From the NCBI GenBank assembly GCA_024666565.1, contig CP088295.1, positions 1,488,001 through 1,552,000 of the forward strand: a stretch of DNA of 64,000 nt, given 5' to 3'. Source of the DNA: Svornostia abyssi (GTDB lineage Bacteria; Actinomycetota; Thermoleophilia; Solirubrobacterales; Solirubrobacteraceae). Positions 1 to 8,639 of this stretch are shown here, one piece after another (the stretch's first letter is position 1; each line of letters starts with the position of its first letter). The notes below the pieces were generated by a model, which was not told the origin of the DNA, did no database searches, and was given only the letters and a program-made list of their open reading frames with translations. Position numbers and translations under genes: made by a program.

Positions 1-1
1 G

Positions 2-793
2 GCGCGCAGCCTGCCGCTGGTCCCGGGGGTCGAGGTCGCGGGGATCCGCGAGGACACCGGCGAGCGCGTCGTCGCCATGTGCGGCACCGGCGGCTACGCC
101 GAGTACGCGACGGCCCCCGAGGCGCTCACCGTCCCCATCCCCGACGGCGTCACCGACGAGCAGGCGCTCGCGTCGATCATGCAGGGACTCACCGCGTGGC
201 ACCTGTACATGACGTTCGGCCGGGTCGCCCCCGGCGAGTCGGTCGTCGTGGGCAGCGCGGCAGGCGGCGTCGGCTCGCTCGCCGTGCAACTGGGCAAGGC
301 GCTGGGCGCGAAGGTCATCGCGACCGCGTCGTCGGACGAGAAGCGGGCGCTCGCCCTGGAGCTCGGTGCTCACGCGGCGATCGACAGCGGCCCCGAGAGC
401 CTGACGGATCGCATCGTCGCGGCGAACGACGGCCAGCCCGTCGACGTCGTCTTCGAGCTTGCGGGCGGCGAGGTCTTCGAGGCGTCGTACAACGCGCTCG
501 CGCCGCTCGGGCGGCTCGTGGTCTACGGGATCGCGTCCCGCGAGCAGAACGAGGTCCGGACCGGCAAGCTCATGCGGACCAACCGCCAGGTCATCGGGTT
601 CTGGATCCAGCCGCTGCTCGACCGACCCGAGATGGTCGGCCCGCCGTTGCAGGACCTGTTCGGGCGCATCGCCCGGGAGGAGCTGCGCGTCGTGGTCGGC
701 GCGACGTACCCGCTCGCGCAGGCCGCCGAGGCTCAGCGGGCGCTGGCTGAGCGCCGGACGTCGGGGAAGCTGCTGCTGGACCCGACGGCCTGA
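2..793 (+). CDS. NADPH:quinone oxidoreductase, MDR superfamily (5' truncated)
   Basis: The reading frame is open from the first bases of the window, so the N-terminus, including most of the GroES-like domain, lies outside. About 263 residues are visible. The nucleotide-binding fold carries the GSAAGGVGS loop and the downstream ATASSDEK segment typical of zinc-independent medium-chain dehydrogenases of the quinone oxidoreductase (QorA-like) type. The C-terminal 'TSGKLLLDP' ending is also typical of that family. It probably reduces a quinone or enone with NADPH in the cytoplasm; the substrate cannot be told. Its 3' end overlaps the convergent glycosyltransferase gene by 61 bases. It does not look related to the polysaccharide genes that follow. 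Confidence 0.88.
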   Translation, partial: ARSLPLVPGVEVAGIREDTGERVVAMCGTGGYAEYATAPEALTVPIPDGVTDEQALASIMQGLTAWHLYMTFGRVAPGESVVVGSAAGGVGSLAVQLGKALGAKVIATASSDEKRALALELGAHAAIDSGPESLTDRIVAANDGQPVDVVFELAGGEVFEASYNALAPLGRLVVYGIASREQNEVRTGKLMRTNRQVIGFWIQPLLDRPEMVGPPLQDLFGRIAREELRVVVGATYPLAQAAEAQRALAERRTSGKLLLDPTA

Positions 794-1929
794 GCGGCGA
801 GCGGCTCGGCGGTGCCGGGCAGCGGGGCGACGTTGTCCCCCATCACGCGGTCGATCTCCTCGCGCAGGCGCAGCTGGAACGTCGGCACGGAGAAGTCCTC
901 CGCGCGGGCGCGGATGACGTGCGGATCGAACGCGTCCCAGTCGACCTCGCGCATCGCCTCGGCGAACGCGTCGACGTTGTGCGGCTCGGCGAAGACGCCC
1001 GTCTGGCCCTCGCGGACGATCTCGAGCGCCCCGCCCGCGCCGGCGGCAAGCACCGGGCGCCCGGCGGCGTGCGCCTCGGCGGCGACGATGCCGAACTCCT
1101 CGATGGCGGGCATGACGAACGCCCGGGCGCGTTCATAGACGCGCGCGAGTTCCTCGTCAGAGACCCGGCCGAGGAACTCGGCGTTCGGGTAGTCGCGGCG
1201 CAGCCAGTACTCGTCCGGTCCGGTGCCGACGACCTTGATCGGCACCCCGGCCTGCTCGGCGGCGGCGAGCGCGACGTAGACGTTCTTGTGGCGCACGAGC
1301 TCGCAGACCACGAGGAAGTAGTCGTCGTGGTCGGTGGACGGCGTGAACCGGTCGACGGCGACCGGCGGATGGATGACCGACGAATCGCGTCCGTAGAACT
1401 CGCCGACGCGCTGGCGGGTGAGCTCGGAGTTCGAGATGTAGTGCGTGACGCGCGCGGAGGCGTGACGGTCCCAGTCGCGGACGCGGTCGAGCAGCCGCTC
1501 GCCCCAGCCGCCCGCCCATCCGGGCATCTCGTCGATCGCGCGCTGACGCTCGTGCCAGACGTAGCGAAACGGCGAGTGGCAGTAGCAGATGTGCGCCGCG
1601 TCGCCGGGGGGCTGCAGGCCGTGCGCGAAGGCGCTGGAGCTCGAGACCACGACCTCGGCGTCGGGGACGTGCAGCTTTTCGACGGCGCGCGGGTAGAACG
1701 GCATGAGACGGCGGAACCCGTGCTGACGGACACCGAGCCGCTGCAGGTACGAGGTGTGGATCTGGTGCCCGGAGAAGCGGCCGCCTGTCGCCTCCTCGTC
1801 ATAGAGGAGCGTCGAGATCGGAGCGTCCGGCCAGCACGAAGCCATCGCGTCGAAGACGCGCTCAGCGCCACGCAGAACCAGCAAGTAGTCATGCGCTAGC
1901 GCGACCCCCCTGGTCGCCCTGTCCCTCAT
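733..1929 (-). CDS. glycosyltransferase family 4
   Basis: A 398-residue GT-B glycosyltransferase. The acceptor half begins VALAHDYLL and contains the CYCHSPFRYVWHE segment. The donor half has SDEELARVYERARAFVMPAIEEFG with the EFGIVAAEAHAAGRPV loop that binds the nucleotide sugar. I chose the ATG at 1929 because a -10-like TACCTT (reverse complement of 1939-1944) lies 9 bases upstream. The longer start at 2013 would add 28 residues unlike the family and overlap the upstream gene. It follows another GT4 gene on the same strand and probably adds one sugar to a surface polysaccharide precursor at the inner membrane face. Sugar specificity is unknown. Confidence 0.88.
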   Translation of the reverse strand: MRDRATRGVALAHDYLLVLRGAERVFDAMASCWPDAPISTLLYDEEATGGRFSGHQIHTSYLQRLGVRQHGFRRLMPFYPRAVEKLHVPDAEVVVSSSSAFAHGLQPPGDAAHICYCHSPFRYVWHERQRAIDEMPGWAGGWGERLLDRVRDWDRHASARVTHYISNSELTRQRVGEFYGRDSSVIHPPVAVDRFTPSTDHDDYFLVVCELVRHKNVYVALAAAEQAGVPIKVVGTGPDEYWLRRDYPNAEFLGRVSDEELARVYERARAFVMPAIEEFGIVAAEAHAAGRPVLAAGAGGALEIVREGQTGVFAEPHNVDAFAEAMREVDWDAFDPHVIRARAEDFSVPTFQLRLREEIDRVMGDNVAPLPGTAEPLAAQAVGSSSSFPDVRRSASAR

Positions 1930-1981
1930 CCCGATGGGAAGGTAGCGGAAGCTCGTACCGTTCGCCACCCATTTGGGGGGA

Positions 1982-3142
1982 TCAGCCGGGTTGGGCTGTA
2001 CGTCCATACACATCCCATACTCGTGCGGCAGCCAGTTCTGGCGTAAATCGTGCGACGGCCGACGCGCGCGCCCGCTCGCCGAGCGCCGCGCGTCCCGCGG
2101 GGTCGGTGAGCAGCCCCTCGAGCGCGGCGGCCCACGCCACCGGAGCCTGGGGCGGGGCGAGCAGCCCGTCCTCTCCGTGGGTGACGATCTCCTTCGGCCC
2201 GCCGACGTTGGTGGCGATCACAGGCAGCCGCATCGCCATCCCCTCGACGACGATCCGCCCGAACGCCTCCTTCCACGACGGGACGAGCAGGACGTCGAGG
2301 GCGCGCAGGATGTCGGGCACGTCCTTGCGCTCGCCGAGGAACCGCACGATGTCCTGCGCCCCGAGCTGCTCCGGCAGCGCGTGGAGGCGGTCCGCGTAGG
2401 CCTGGTTGTCGAGCCGCGCGGACTGGAACTTCGCCGAGCCGACGACGAGGAGCCGCAGGTTCGGGTGGCGCTCGCGCAGCTGCGACACGGCGAGGATCGC
2501 CTCCTCCTGCCCCTTCCACGGGGTGAGCTGCGCGACGACCGCGACGGCCAGCTCGTCCTCGGCCAGCCCCAGCGCGGCTCGGGTCTCGGCGCGGTCGATC
2601 CGGTCGGGGTCGAACCGGCGCAGGTCGATCGGGTTGTGGATGACGTGCAGCGGCGTCCGCGCGGGGTGGGGCGGGAACTCGTCGGCGACGAGCTGGGAGA
2701 TGCAGATGAGCGCGCTGGCCCGGGCCCGCGTGTACTGGAGGATCGCGGCGCTCACCTTGCCCTCCGGCGTCCAGTCGCGGACGTGCACGACGGTCGGCTT
2801 CGCGCCCACGCCGGCGAACATGGTCGCGATGAGCCCCGCGCGGGTGGTGTTCGCGTGGACCAGGTCGAACCCGCACCGTCGTGAGAGCCGGGCGATGCGC
2901 GCCCCGTCGGCCGCGATCTCGACCATCGCCTTCGACGTCGTCCGAGGGTGCAGGGCGAGGGTGACGTCGGTGCCGTTGATCGGGTGGACCATCAGCCCGC
3001 GGTCACGCGCGGCGTCTGCGAAGTCTCCGGCCGGGCAGGCGACCTCCGCGTGCACCCGGTCGCGCAGCCCCTCGATGAGCGTGAGCAGGGAATGCTCGGC
3101 GCCGCTCATCTGCGCGGTCTGGTTCACGTACAGCACCTTCAT
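1982..3142 (-). CDS. glycosyltransferase family 4
   Basis: A 386-residue GT4 enzyme. The N-terminal domain starts MKVLYVNQ and has the glycine-containing NQTAQMSGAEHS loop near residue 15. The C-terminal half has VVGSAKF, FLGERKDVPDILRALDVLL and the EAFGRIVVEGMAMRLPV nucleotide-sugar motif. The ATG at 3142 is preferred over the GTG at 3148: TACGCT (reverse complement of 3152-3157) is a -10-like hexamer 9 bases upstream of the ATG. It lies 52 bases upstream of the next GT4 gene on the same strand, suggesting co-transcription. Presumed role: sugar transfer in surface glycan assembly. Confidence 0.87.
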   Translation of the reverse strand: MKVLYVNQTAQMSGAEHSLLTLIEGLRDRVHAEVACPAGDFADAARDRGLMVHPINGTDVTLALHPRTTSKAMVEIAADGARIARLSRRCGFDLVHANTTRAGLIATMFAGVGAKPTVVHVRDWTPEGKVSAAILQYTRARASALICISQLVADEFPPHPARTPLHVIHNPIDLRRFDPDRIDRAETRAALGLAEDELAVAVVAQLTPWKGQEEAILAVSQLRERHPNLRLLVVGSAKFQSARLDNQAYADRLHALPEQLGAQDIVRFLGERKDVPDILRALDVLLVPSWKEAFGRIVVEGMAMRLPVIATNVGGPKEIVTHGEDGLLAPPQAPVAWAAALEGLLTDPAGRAALGERARASAVARFTPELAAARVWDVYGRTAQPG

Positions 3143-3253
3143 GCGCACGGCAGCGTACGGATGCGCCGTCGGGCGTGCAGAAACCTGTCCGTGGATTCAG
3201 TTGCGGACCTGCGAGGTCGCGCGCCGATTCTGCCAGCGGGACGAACGCCCGTG

Positions 3254-3268
3254 GTGAACGCCGTTCAC
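3254..3268. promoter_or_regulatory. GTGAAC-N3-GTTCAC inverted repeat upstream of helicase
   Basis: A perfect 6-base inverted repeat with a 3-base spacer lies about 40 bases upstream of the helicase -10 element, in a 180-base divergent intergenic region. It could be an operator for either gene. A site this short can arise by chance. Confidence 0.3.
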
Positions 3269-3307
3269 AGACCCTCGTGGCGCCCCGCAGCGCTGCGCGC
3301 GACCACC

Positions 3308-3313
3308 TAGAGT
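3308..3313 (+). promoter_or_regulatory. -10 element TAGAGT of DEAD-box helicase
   Basis: TAGAGT matches the actinobacterial TANNNT -10 pattern and ends 9 bases before the ATG at 3323. No Shine-Dalgarno sequence fits in between, so the transcript should be leaderless or nearly so. No clear -35 is seen. Confidence 0.5.
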
Positions 3314-3322
3314 GGTACCCCG

Positions 3323-4744
3323 ATGACGAGCTTCGCCGATCTTGGTCTGTCCGAACCCGTGCTCAAGGCGCTGCAGGACGTCGGGTACGAGAAGCCCTCG
3401 CCCATTCAGGAGCAGGCGATCGCGCCGCTCATGGAGGGTCGCGACATGATCGGTCAGGCGCAGACCGGCTCGGGCAAGACCGCCGCGTTCGGCCTGCCGC
3501 TCATCGAGAACGTCGACCCGGAGATCTCCGAGGTCCAGGCGCTCGTGCTCACCCCGACGCGCGAGCTGTGCATCCAGGTCACGCAGGCGATCCGCTCGTA
3601 CGGCGTGCACAAGGGCGTCGACGTCGTCGCCGTGTTCGGCGGCGCGCCGATCCGCACCCAGCAGGCGCAGCTACGCGCCGGCGGGCACATCGTGGTCGGC
3701 ACGGTCGGCCGCGTGAAGGACCTCATCAGCCGCCACTCGCTCGTGCTGCACGACTGCCGCTACGTCGTGCTCGACGAGGCCGACGAGATGCTCGACCTCG
3801 GCTTCCTCGAGGACGTCGAGAAGATCCTGTCGCTCACGCCCAACGGCCGGCAGACCGCGCTCTTCAGCGCGACGATGCCGCCGCCGATCCGCAAGCTCGC
3901 CGACCGGTACCTCTACGACCCCGCGATCGTGAAGGTCAAGGCGCAGACGCTCACCGTCGACTCGGTCGAGCAGTTCCAGGTCGAGGTCAAGGCGCAGGAC
4001 AAGGCCGAGAAGCTCGTCGACGTGCTCAAGCAGGAGCGCCCCGACCAGGCCATCGTCTTCGTCCGCACGAAGATCCGCTGCGACCAGCTCAACCGCAAGC
4101 TGCGCGACGGCGGGATGAACGTCAAGGCGCTGCACGGCGACATGAGCCAGGGTTCGCGCGACGGCGTCATGCTGAGCTTCAAGGGCGGCCGTGTCCCGGT
4201 GCTCGTCGCGACCGACGTCGCCGCGCGCGGGCTCGACATCTCCACGGTCACGCACGTCGTGAACTTCGACGTCCCGACGTCCCCGGACGTCTACGTGCAC
4301 CGCATCGGCCGCACGGGCCGCGTCGGCCGCTCGGGCCGCGCCGTCACGTTCGTCGAGCCGCGGCAGAAGCGCGAGCTCGAGGCGATCGAGGAGCACATCG
4401 GCACGAAGATCTCGCAGTGGGAGCCCGGCAAGCACGTGGCGCCCGCCAAGGTCGAGGAGCCGCCGCGCCGGCACACCAAGCCGCAGCTGTCGCGCAACGG
4501 CGATGAGGCCTACACCAAGCTGCTGCTCGGCAGCGGCAAGGCCGAGGGCCTGGAGGTCGCCGACGTCGTGCACGCGGTCGTCGAGCACGCCGGCCTCGAC
4601 GGCGAGGCGGTCCGCGACGTGAAGGTCCTCACGCGCTTCTCGTTCCTGTCGGTCCCCGCGTCGGAGGTGGACCGCGTGGTCACCGCCGTCGACGGGCAGG
4701 CCGTCAACGGCGTGACGCTCCGGCTCGCGCCGGCCTCGCGCTGA
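3323..4744 (+). CDS. deaD: DEAD-box ATP-dependent RNA helicase
   Basis: A 473-residue RNA helicase. The Q motif and Walker A AQTGSGKT (46-53) are followed by PTREL (78-82), DEAD (151-154) and SAT (182-184). The second RecA domain has FVRTK, ATDVAARGLD and HRIGRTGR (326-333). Residues from about 395 to the end look like a DbpA-type RNA-binding domain, as in DeaD/CsdA and DbpA. It should unwind RNA duplexes during ribosome assembly or cold adaptation. All catalytic motifs are intact. It is divergent from the glycosyltransferase genes and transcribed from its own promoter, so it is probably a housekeeping gene enclosed by the polysaccharide locus. DeaD versus DbpA assignment is uncertain. Confidence 0.93.
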   Translation: MTSFADLGLSEPVLKALQDVGYEKPSPIQEQAIAPLMEGRDMIGQAQTGSGKTAAFGLPLIENVDPEISEVQALVLTPTRELCIQVTQAIRSYGVHKGVDVVAVFGGAPIRTQQAQLRAGGHIVVGTVGRVKDLISRHSLVLHDCRYVVLDEADEMLDLGFLEDVEKILSLTPNGRQTALFSATMPPPIRKLADRYLYDPAIVKVKAQTLTVDSVEQFQVEVKAQDKAEKLVDVLKQERPDQAIVFVRTKIRCDQLNRKLRDGGMNVKALHGDMSQGSRDGVMLSFKGGRVPVLVATDVAARGLDISTVTHVVNFDVPTSPDVYVHRIGRTGRVGRSGRAVTFVEPRQKRELEAIEEHIGTKISQWEPGKHVAPAKVEEPPRRHTKPQLSRNGDEAYTKLLLGSGKAEGLEVADVVHAVVEHAGLDGEAVRDVKVLTRFSFLSVPASEVDRVVTAVDGQAVNGVTLRLAPASR

Positions 4745-4751
4745 GCTCCGC

Positions 4752-5531
4752 TCAGGCGCGCGCGATGAAGTTCTCGTAGCCCCCGTCGCGGACGAGGCGC
4801 TCGAACTCGCGGCCGTCCAGCGGTCCGCGTCCGTCGAATGCGAACAGGCGGTAGTCGGCCCCGTGCAGGAGGTCGGCCAGTTCGAGGGACGAGACGCCGT
4901 TGCGCGCGGCGGCGAGGGTGTGCTCGAAGACGATGAGCGGCCGCTGCTCGCGCAGCACCTGCTCGGCCCCGCGCAGCGCGGCGAGTTCGGCGCCCTCGAT
5001 GTCCATCTTGATGAGCTGGACCGGCGGGCCGTCGGCGAGCTCCTCGTCGAGGGTCGTGGCCCGGACCTTGAGCGGTTCGGCCTGCGACAGCGTCACCAGC
5101 GGCGTGATGCCGCTGCAGTCGGGATGGTCGGGGAAGTACTGGAAGGTGACGTGTCCCGGGGCGTCTGCCAGCGCCGCTTCGCGAATGTCGACGCTGCCGT
5201 TGAAGCGGCCACGGAGCCGCTCGGCGAGCGCGGGGATGGGCTCGAACGCGACGTGGCGTCCCTCGGGTGCGAGTCGGACGAGGAGGTTGAGGATCTCGCC
5301 CGCGTTCGCGCCCGCGTCAACGCACCGCGCCTGCGGATGCAGGACGGAGGCGAGCAGCGCCGGCAGGACGTCATGGTCGCTTCGCTTGCGTCGCTCGCGC
5401 TCGTCGTCCAGCGCGTGTCTCACTCTGCGCGCCGGAGCGAGCAGGCCAGCCCGCGCTGCCGCCTGCTTGAGCAGGCGCCGCGGCTTCCCCTGGACATATG
5501 CGTTCCCCCAAGAACGTCGTTCGAGCGGCAT
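4752..5531 (-). CDS. FkbM family SAM-dependent methyltransferase
   Basis: A 259-residue FkbM-type methyltransferase. Motif I is CVDAGANAGE, with a conserved acidic residue in VAFEPIPAL. The family core KMDIEGAELAALRGA is present, followed by RPLIVFEHT. FkbM proteins O-methylate sugars or polyketides, and here a glycan methylation role is inferred from the glycosyltransferases around it. The start is uncertain. ATG 5531 removes an arginine-rich extension; ATG 5603 would add 24 residues. Neither has a good ribosome binding site. The gene is divergent from the methyltransferase at 5655, so the two share a short promoter region. Confidence 0.85.
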   Translation of the reverse strand: MPLERRSWGNAYVQGKPRRLLKQAAARAGLLAPARRVRHALDDERERRKRSDHDVLPALLASVLHPQARCVDAGANAGEILNLLVRLAPEGRHVAFEPIPALAERLRGRFNGSVDIREAALADAPGHVTFQYFPDHPDCSGITPLVTLSQAEPLKVRATTLDEELADGPPVQLIKMDIEGAELAALRGAEQVLREQRPLIVFEHTLAAARNGVSSLELADLLHGADYRLFAFDGRGPLDGREFERLVRDGGYENFIARA

Positions 5532-5654
5532 CGTATCGGGCTGGTACCCGCAGCGCCGGCGCGCCACGCGGTGTCTCAATTGGGACGCTTGAACGCGATT
5601 CATACGGAAATCGTTGCCGCGCGCATCCCTTGCCCCCTAGGGTCTCCGCCTCTC

Positions 5655-6563
5655 ATGCTCCTGTCCGAGTCACCTGAACGCGCGTCGGCGCCGCTGCTCG
5701 AGCGCTATCGGCGCCACTACGCCATCCCGAACGACATCCCGCTGACGCTCGACCATCTGCGCCAGCACCTCGTCGTCGAGCTGAGTGTCACGCAGGAGCT
5801 GCTCGCGTCTGACCCCGAGGAGCGCGCCGAAGTCTTCGCCGCCGGCTACGCGCGGATCTATCGCGAGCTGTGGTGGTTCAACGCCTCGGAGGACACGGCG
5901 GCTGCGAACGTCCCGGACATCGCGCCGTGGGTCGCGGCGCTCGGGCCCGCGCCCGCCCGCGTCTACGAGGTGGGGTCCGGTCAGGGCGCCCTGGCCCGCG
6001 CGCTGGGCGCCGCCGGCTACGACGTCGTGGCGACCGACATCAGCCCCGAACGGGGAGGCGACCGCGCCGCCCAGGGCAACGTGCGGTGGGAGCACACCGA
6101 CGGCGTGCATCTCGATCGTCACGCCGAGCCCGGCACGTTCGACGCGGTGATCAGCGACCAGGTCGTCGAGCACCTGCATCCCGACGACTTCGGCGCGCAC
6201 CTGCGCGGCGCGCGTGCGCTCCTGCGCGAGGGCGGGGTCTATGCGTTCCGCACACCGCACGGCCCGAGCGGTCCGTATGACTCGAGCCTCGCCTTCGGGT
6301 TCCCGGTCGCGATCGCGACCCACCTGCGTGAGTACTCCATCGCCGAGCGGGTCGCCGCGCTCCGCGAGGCGGGCTTCCGCAAGGTGCTGGCGGTCCGCCC
6401 GGGCGCCGAACCGCGTCCGAGCGCGGCGTACGCGCGCTACCTGGTGGCGGCCGAGCGGCAGTTGCTGCGGATCCCGGCCGGCCCGCGGCGCGTCGTCATC
6501 AAGCGCGCCCTGCGCGACGGCGTGCTGTTTCACCGCAACGCCATCCTCGTCGGCGTCCGCTGA
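5655..6563 (+). CDS. class I SAM-dependent methyltransferase
   Basis: A 302-residue methyltransferase. Motif I VYEVGSGQG spans about 103-111. The acidic loop residue is in VVATDIS (about 125-130), and a post-motif AVISDQVVEHLHPDDF matches the Methyltransf_11/23 fold. The 100-residue N-terminal helical extension is unassigned. I placed the start at ATG 5655, about 11 bases after a -10-like TAGGGT (5638-5643). The frame stays open far upstream, but that stretch is antisense to the FkbM gene. Context suggests methylation of a sugar or lipid in surface polysaccharide synthesis; the acceptor is not predictable. Confidence 0.85.
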   Translation: MLLSESPERASAPLLERYRRHYAIPNDIPLTLDHLRQHLVVELSVTQELLASDPEERAEVFAAGYARIYRELWWFNASEDTAAANVPDIAPWVAALGPAPARVYEVGSGQGALARALGAAGYDVVATDISPERGGDRAAQGNVRWEHTDGVHLDRHAEPGTFDAVISDQVVEHLHPDDFGAHLRGARALLREGGVYAFRTPHGPSGPYDSSLAFGFPVAIATHLREYSIAERVAALREAGFRKVLAVRPGAEPRPSAAYARYLVAAERQLLRIPAGPRRVVIKRALRDGVLFHRNAILVGVR

Positions 6564-6598
6564 GCGGGCAGGCGCGCCGGGCGACCCTCCCGGTTGGG

Positions 6599-6604
6599 TA
6601 GCCT
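6599..6604 (+). promoter_or_regulatory. -10 element TAGCCT for zinc-ribbon membrane protein
   Basis: TAGCCT ends 7 bases before the GTG at 6612, the spacing expected for a leaderless mRNA. It supports choosing that GTG. Confidence 0.45.
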
Positions 6605-6611
6605 CCGAAGG

Positions 6612-7646
6612 GTGAAGACGCTGCTGCGCAAGCGCCCGCCGACGCCCGACGCGGAGACGCCGACGCCTGAGCCCCCGAGCGCGCAGGCCAACGGCGCCCC
6701 GCCGGCCCCTGCGCCCGAGCCCGCACCCGCGCCGGCCGCCGGGACCTGCCAGTCCTGCGGCGCGGCGATGGTCGCCGGCCAGGACTGGTGCCTGGAGTGC
6801 GGCACCGCGGCGCCCGGCCGGCTGGGCCAGCGCCCGGGCTGGCGCCTCGGCGCGCTCGTCCTCGCACTCACGCTGCTGCTGGTCGGAGGCGCGTCGGTGG
6901 CGGGCTACGCCGCCGTCACCGGCGACGCGGAGCGCCAGACCGCCGCCCAGAACCCCGAGCCCGGCACGCCGGTCCCCGCCCAGGTCCCGGCGCCGCCGGC
7001 GCCCGAGCGCCCCACGAGCGAGCCGCCCGAGCCGGTGGCGGTCGAACCGACGCCGACCCCCGCGCCGGACACGACCACCGACCTCACGTCGCCCGACACC
7101 ACCGTCGACGACAGCGCCACGATCGACCCGGTCACGCCGCTGCCGGACACGAGCACGGACACCACGACGGACACCGACACGACCGGCGGCACCGAGGCCG
7201 AGTTCACGGCGTTCACGATCAAGGACGACGACCTCGAGGTCTACGACCCGTACAAGCGCGCGGGCGCGGAGTTCGGCGACCCGGCGGACGCGCTGAACGC
7301 GAGCGACCCGTTCTTCGACGTCACCGTCCCCGCCGACAACGAGCCGATCGGCGCCGGCCTGAAGGTCGACCTCGGCGCGGTCCGCGACGTGCGCGAGATC
7401 ACGTTCCGGACCACCACGCCGGGCATGGGGCTCCAGGTCTACGGCATCGCGAAGGGCGACCCCGCCGGGCTGAAGTCCGGCTGGCGCCTGATCGCCGAGC
7501 CCGAGCTGGTGGCGGGCGAGCGGGACGTCACGATCACGCTCGACGGTGACGGCACGTCGGCACGCCGGTTGGTGCTGTTCTTCACCACGCCGTCGAACGC
7601 CGACGACCCCCGTGCGTCGATCGGCCGCCTGAAGGTCCTCGGGTAG
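6612..7646 (+). CDS. zinc-ribbon, single-pass membrane protein with discoidin-like C-terminus
   Basis: A 344-residue protein of unknown function. A proline/alanine-rich start leads to a zinc ribbon with cysteines at about 46, 49, 60 and 63 (CQSC...CLEC). A transmembrane helix at about 78-102 follows, then a long Pro/Thr/Asp-rich stretch (about 105-195). The C-terminal domain (about 200-344), with NASDPFF and LGAVRDVREITF, resembles F5/8-type C (discoidin-like) folds seen in actinobacterial kinases and regulators. The topology suggests a cytoplasmic zinc ribbon and an extracytoplasmic carbohydrate-binding-like domain, which would fit a sensor or scaffold for the glycan locus. The start is GTG 6612, supported by TAGCCT 7 bases upstream. 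A similar zinc-ribbon/TM layout recurs at 47167. Confidence 0.75.
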   Translation: MKTLLRKRPPTPDAETPTPEPPSAQANGAPPAPAPEPAPAPAAGTCQSCGAAMVAGQDWCLECGTAAPGRLGQRPGWRLGALVLALTLLLVGGASVAGYAAVTGDAERQTAAQNPEPGTPVPAQVPAPPAPERPTSEPPEPVAVEPTPTPAPDTTTDLTSPDTTVDDSATIDPVTPLPDTSTDTTTDTDTTGGTEAEFTAFTIKDDDLEVYDPYKRAGAEFGDPADALNASDPFFDVTVPADNEPIGAGLKVDLGAVRDVREITFRTTTPGMGLQVYGIAKGDPAGLKSGWRLIAEPELVAGERDVTITLDGDGTSARRLVLFFTTPSNADDPRASIGRLKVLG

Positions 7647-7697
7647 GAACCGCGTAGGGCCGCGGAACGGCGCCTTTCCCGGAGGTTGGCGCGTCGG

Positions 7698-7703
7698 TAC
7701 ACT
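7698..7703 (+). promoter_or_regulatory. -10 element TACACT before SGNH-like gene
   Basis: TACACT ends 8 bases before an ATG at 7712. That ATG opens a 7-codon frame (MRDWGLG) whose stop overlaps the GTG at 7732. The promoter probably drives the SGNH-like gene and perhaps the acyl module behind it. Confidence 0.45.
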
Positions 7704-7731
7704 CCGCCGCCATGAGGGACTGGGGGCTGGG

Positions 7732-8634
7732 GTGAAGGATCGGGCACGGCAGGTCATGAGCACGGCGAAGCGTCTCTTCAAGACGTACCTGTCGCCGTGG
7801 CTGTGGGTCCGCGACCGCGACCGCTGGATGTTCTGGTCGATGCCGGCGCCGGACCGCGAGGCGGGGCCGACGGTCGACATCCTGCGCATCGGCACGTGCG
7901 AGGACCGCGCGATGCCGCACAACCACCAGGCCAACGGGCCGCTCGGGTTCCCGCGCTTCATGCTCGAGGACCTCGCCGCCCAGGGCATCGAGGCGGGCTA
8001 CCAGAACATGTGGGTCTGGATGTTCGAGGAGCTGCCGCAGACCGAGAAGGAACTGCTCAAGCGCCGCCGCAAGAACCGCGGGGCGCCGGACTTCGTCTTC
8101 ATCCAGATCGGGCCGATCTACACGGGCCGGCACTACCTCGGCGGCCACGTGCGGGTCATCGGCCTGCGCGAGAACCTGGGCAAGCGCATCGGGTTCGGGA
8201 TCTACGTCCTGTGGCGGTTCATCGCCAAGGCGCAGCGCATCGCCGCGTTCAAGACGATCGACTACGCCGGCCCCGAGGCGCTCGACACCTTCCTCGAGGT
8301 GGCGCTGAAGACGTGGCCGGACACCGTGATCGCGCTCTACGAGCCGACGACGCCGATCCTCGAGGGCCCGCTCGTCCGCCGCAAGCTCGACGACATCGTG
8401 GCCGAGCTGCACGCCGCGGCAGCCCGTCACGGTGACCGGGTCCAGGTCATGCCGCGCCCTGAGCTCGGCCTCGACTGGCGCTTCCGCATCTCCAACAGCC
8501 TGAACACGAACGAGGCGGGCGCCCGGATCGTCGGCCGCCACTTCGCCGACTACATCGTCGAGCAGGGGCTCGTGCGCCAGCCCCAACGCGCCGAGGACGC
8601 GGGCGCGCCCGAGCAGGTCTCCTCCGCGGTCTGA
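7732..8634 (+). CDS. SGNH-hydrolase-like protein with degenerate catalytic blocks
   Basis: About 300 residues. The fold signals are ILRIGTCEDRAM (block I position, about residue 50), FVFIQIGPIYTG (block III position) and SNSLNTNEAGARIVGRHF near the C-terminus (block V position). In active SGNH esterases/acyltransferases these would be GDS, GxND and DxxH. Here the nucleophile serine and the catalytic histidine are not evident, so it may bind rather than cleave an acyl or sugar ligand. It lies 5 bases upstream of the ketoacyl reductase and leads the acyl module. GTG 7732 overlaps the stop of a 7-codon ATG frame at 7712. One extra G at 7729-7732 would fuse them into MRDWGLGVKDRARQ, so the true start may be 7712. 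Confidence 0.65.
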   Translation: MKDRARQVMSTAKRLFKTYLSPWLWVRDRDRWMFWSMPAPDREAGPTVDILRIGTCEDRAMPHNHQANGPLGFPRFMLEDLAAQGIEAGYQNMWVWMFEELPQTEKELLKRRRKNRGAPDFVFIQIGPIYTGRHYLGGHVRVIGLRENLGKRIGFGIYVLWRFIAKAQRIAAFKTIDYAGPEALDTFLEVALKTWPDTVIALYEPTTPILEGPLVRRKLDDIVAELHAAAARHGDRVQVMPRPELGLDWRFRISNSLNTNEAGARIVGRHFADYIVEQGLVRQPQRAEDAGAPEQVSSAV

Positions 8635-8639
8635 GCGCC

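Noticed and set aside
1930..2013. Start of the first glycosyltransferase at 2013
   Set aside because: The 28 extra residues do not resemble the family and would overlap the upstream gene; ATG 1929 has a -10-like hexamer at the right distance.
5670..7988. A 772-codon open frame on the minus strand
   Set aside because: It is antisense to two well-supported genes, is Arg/Ala-rich and has no recognisable motif. Long antisense frames are expected at this G+C content.
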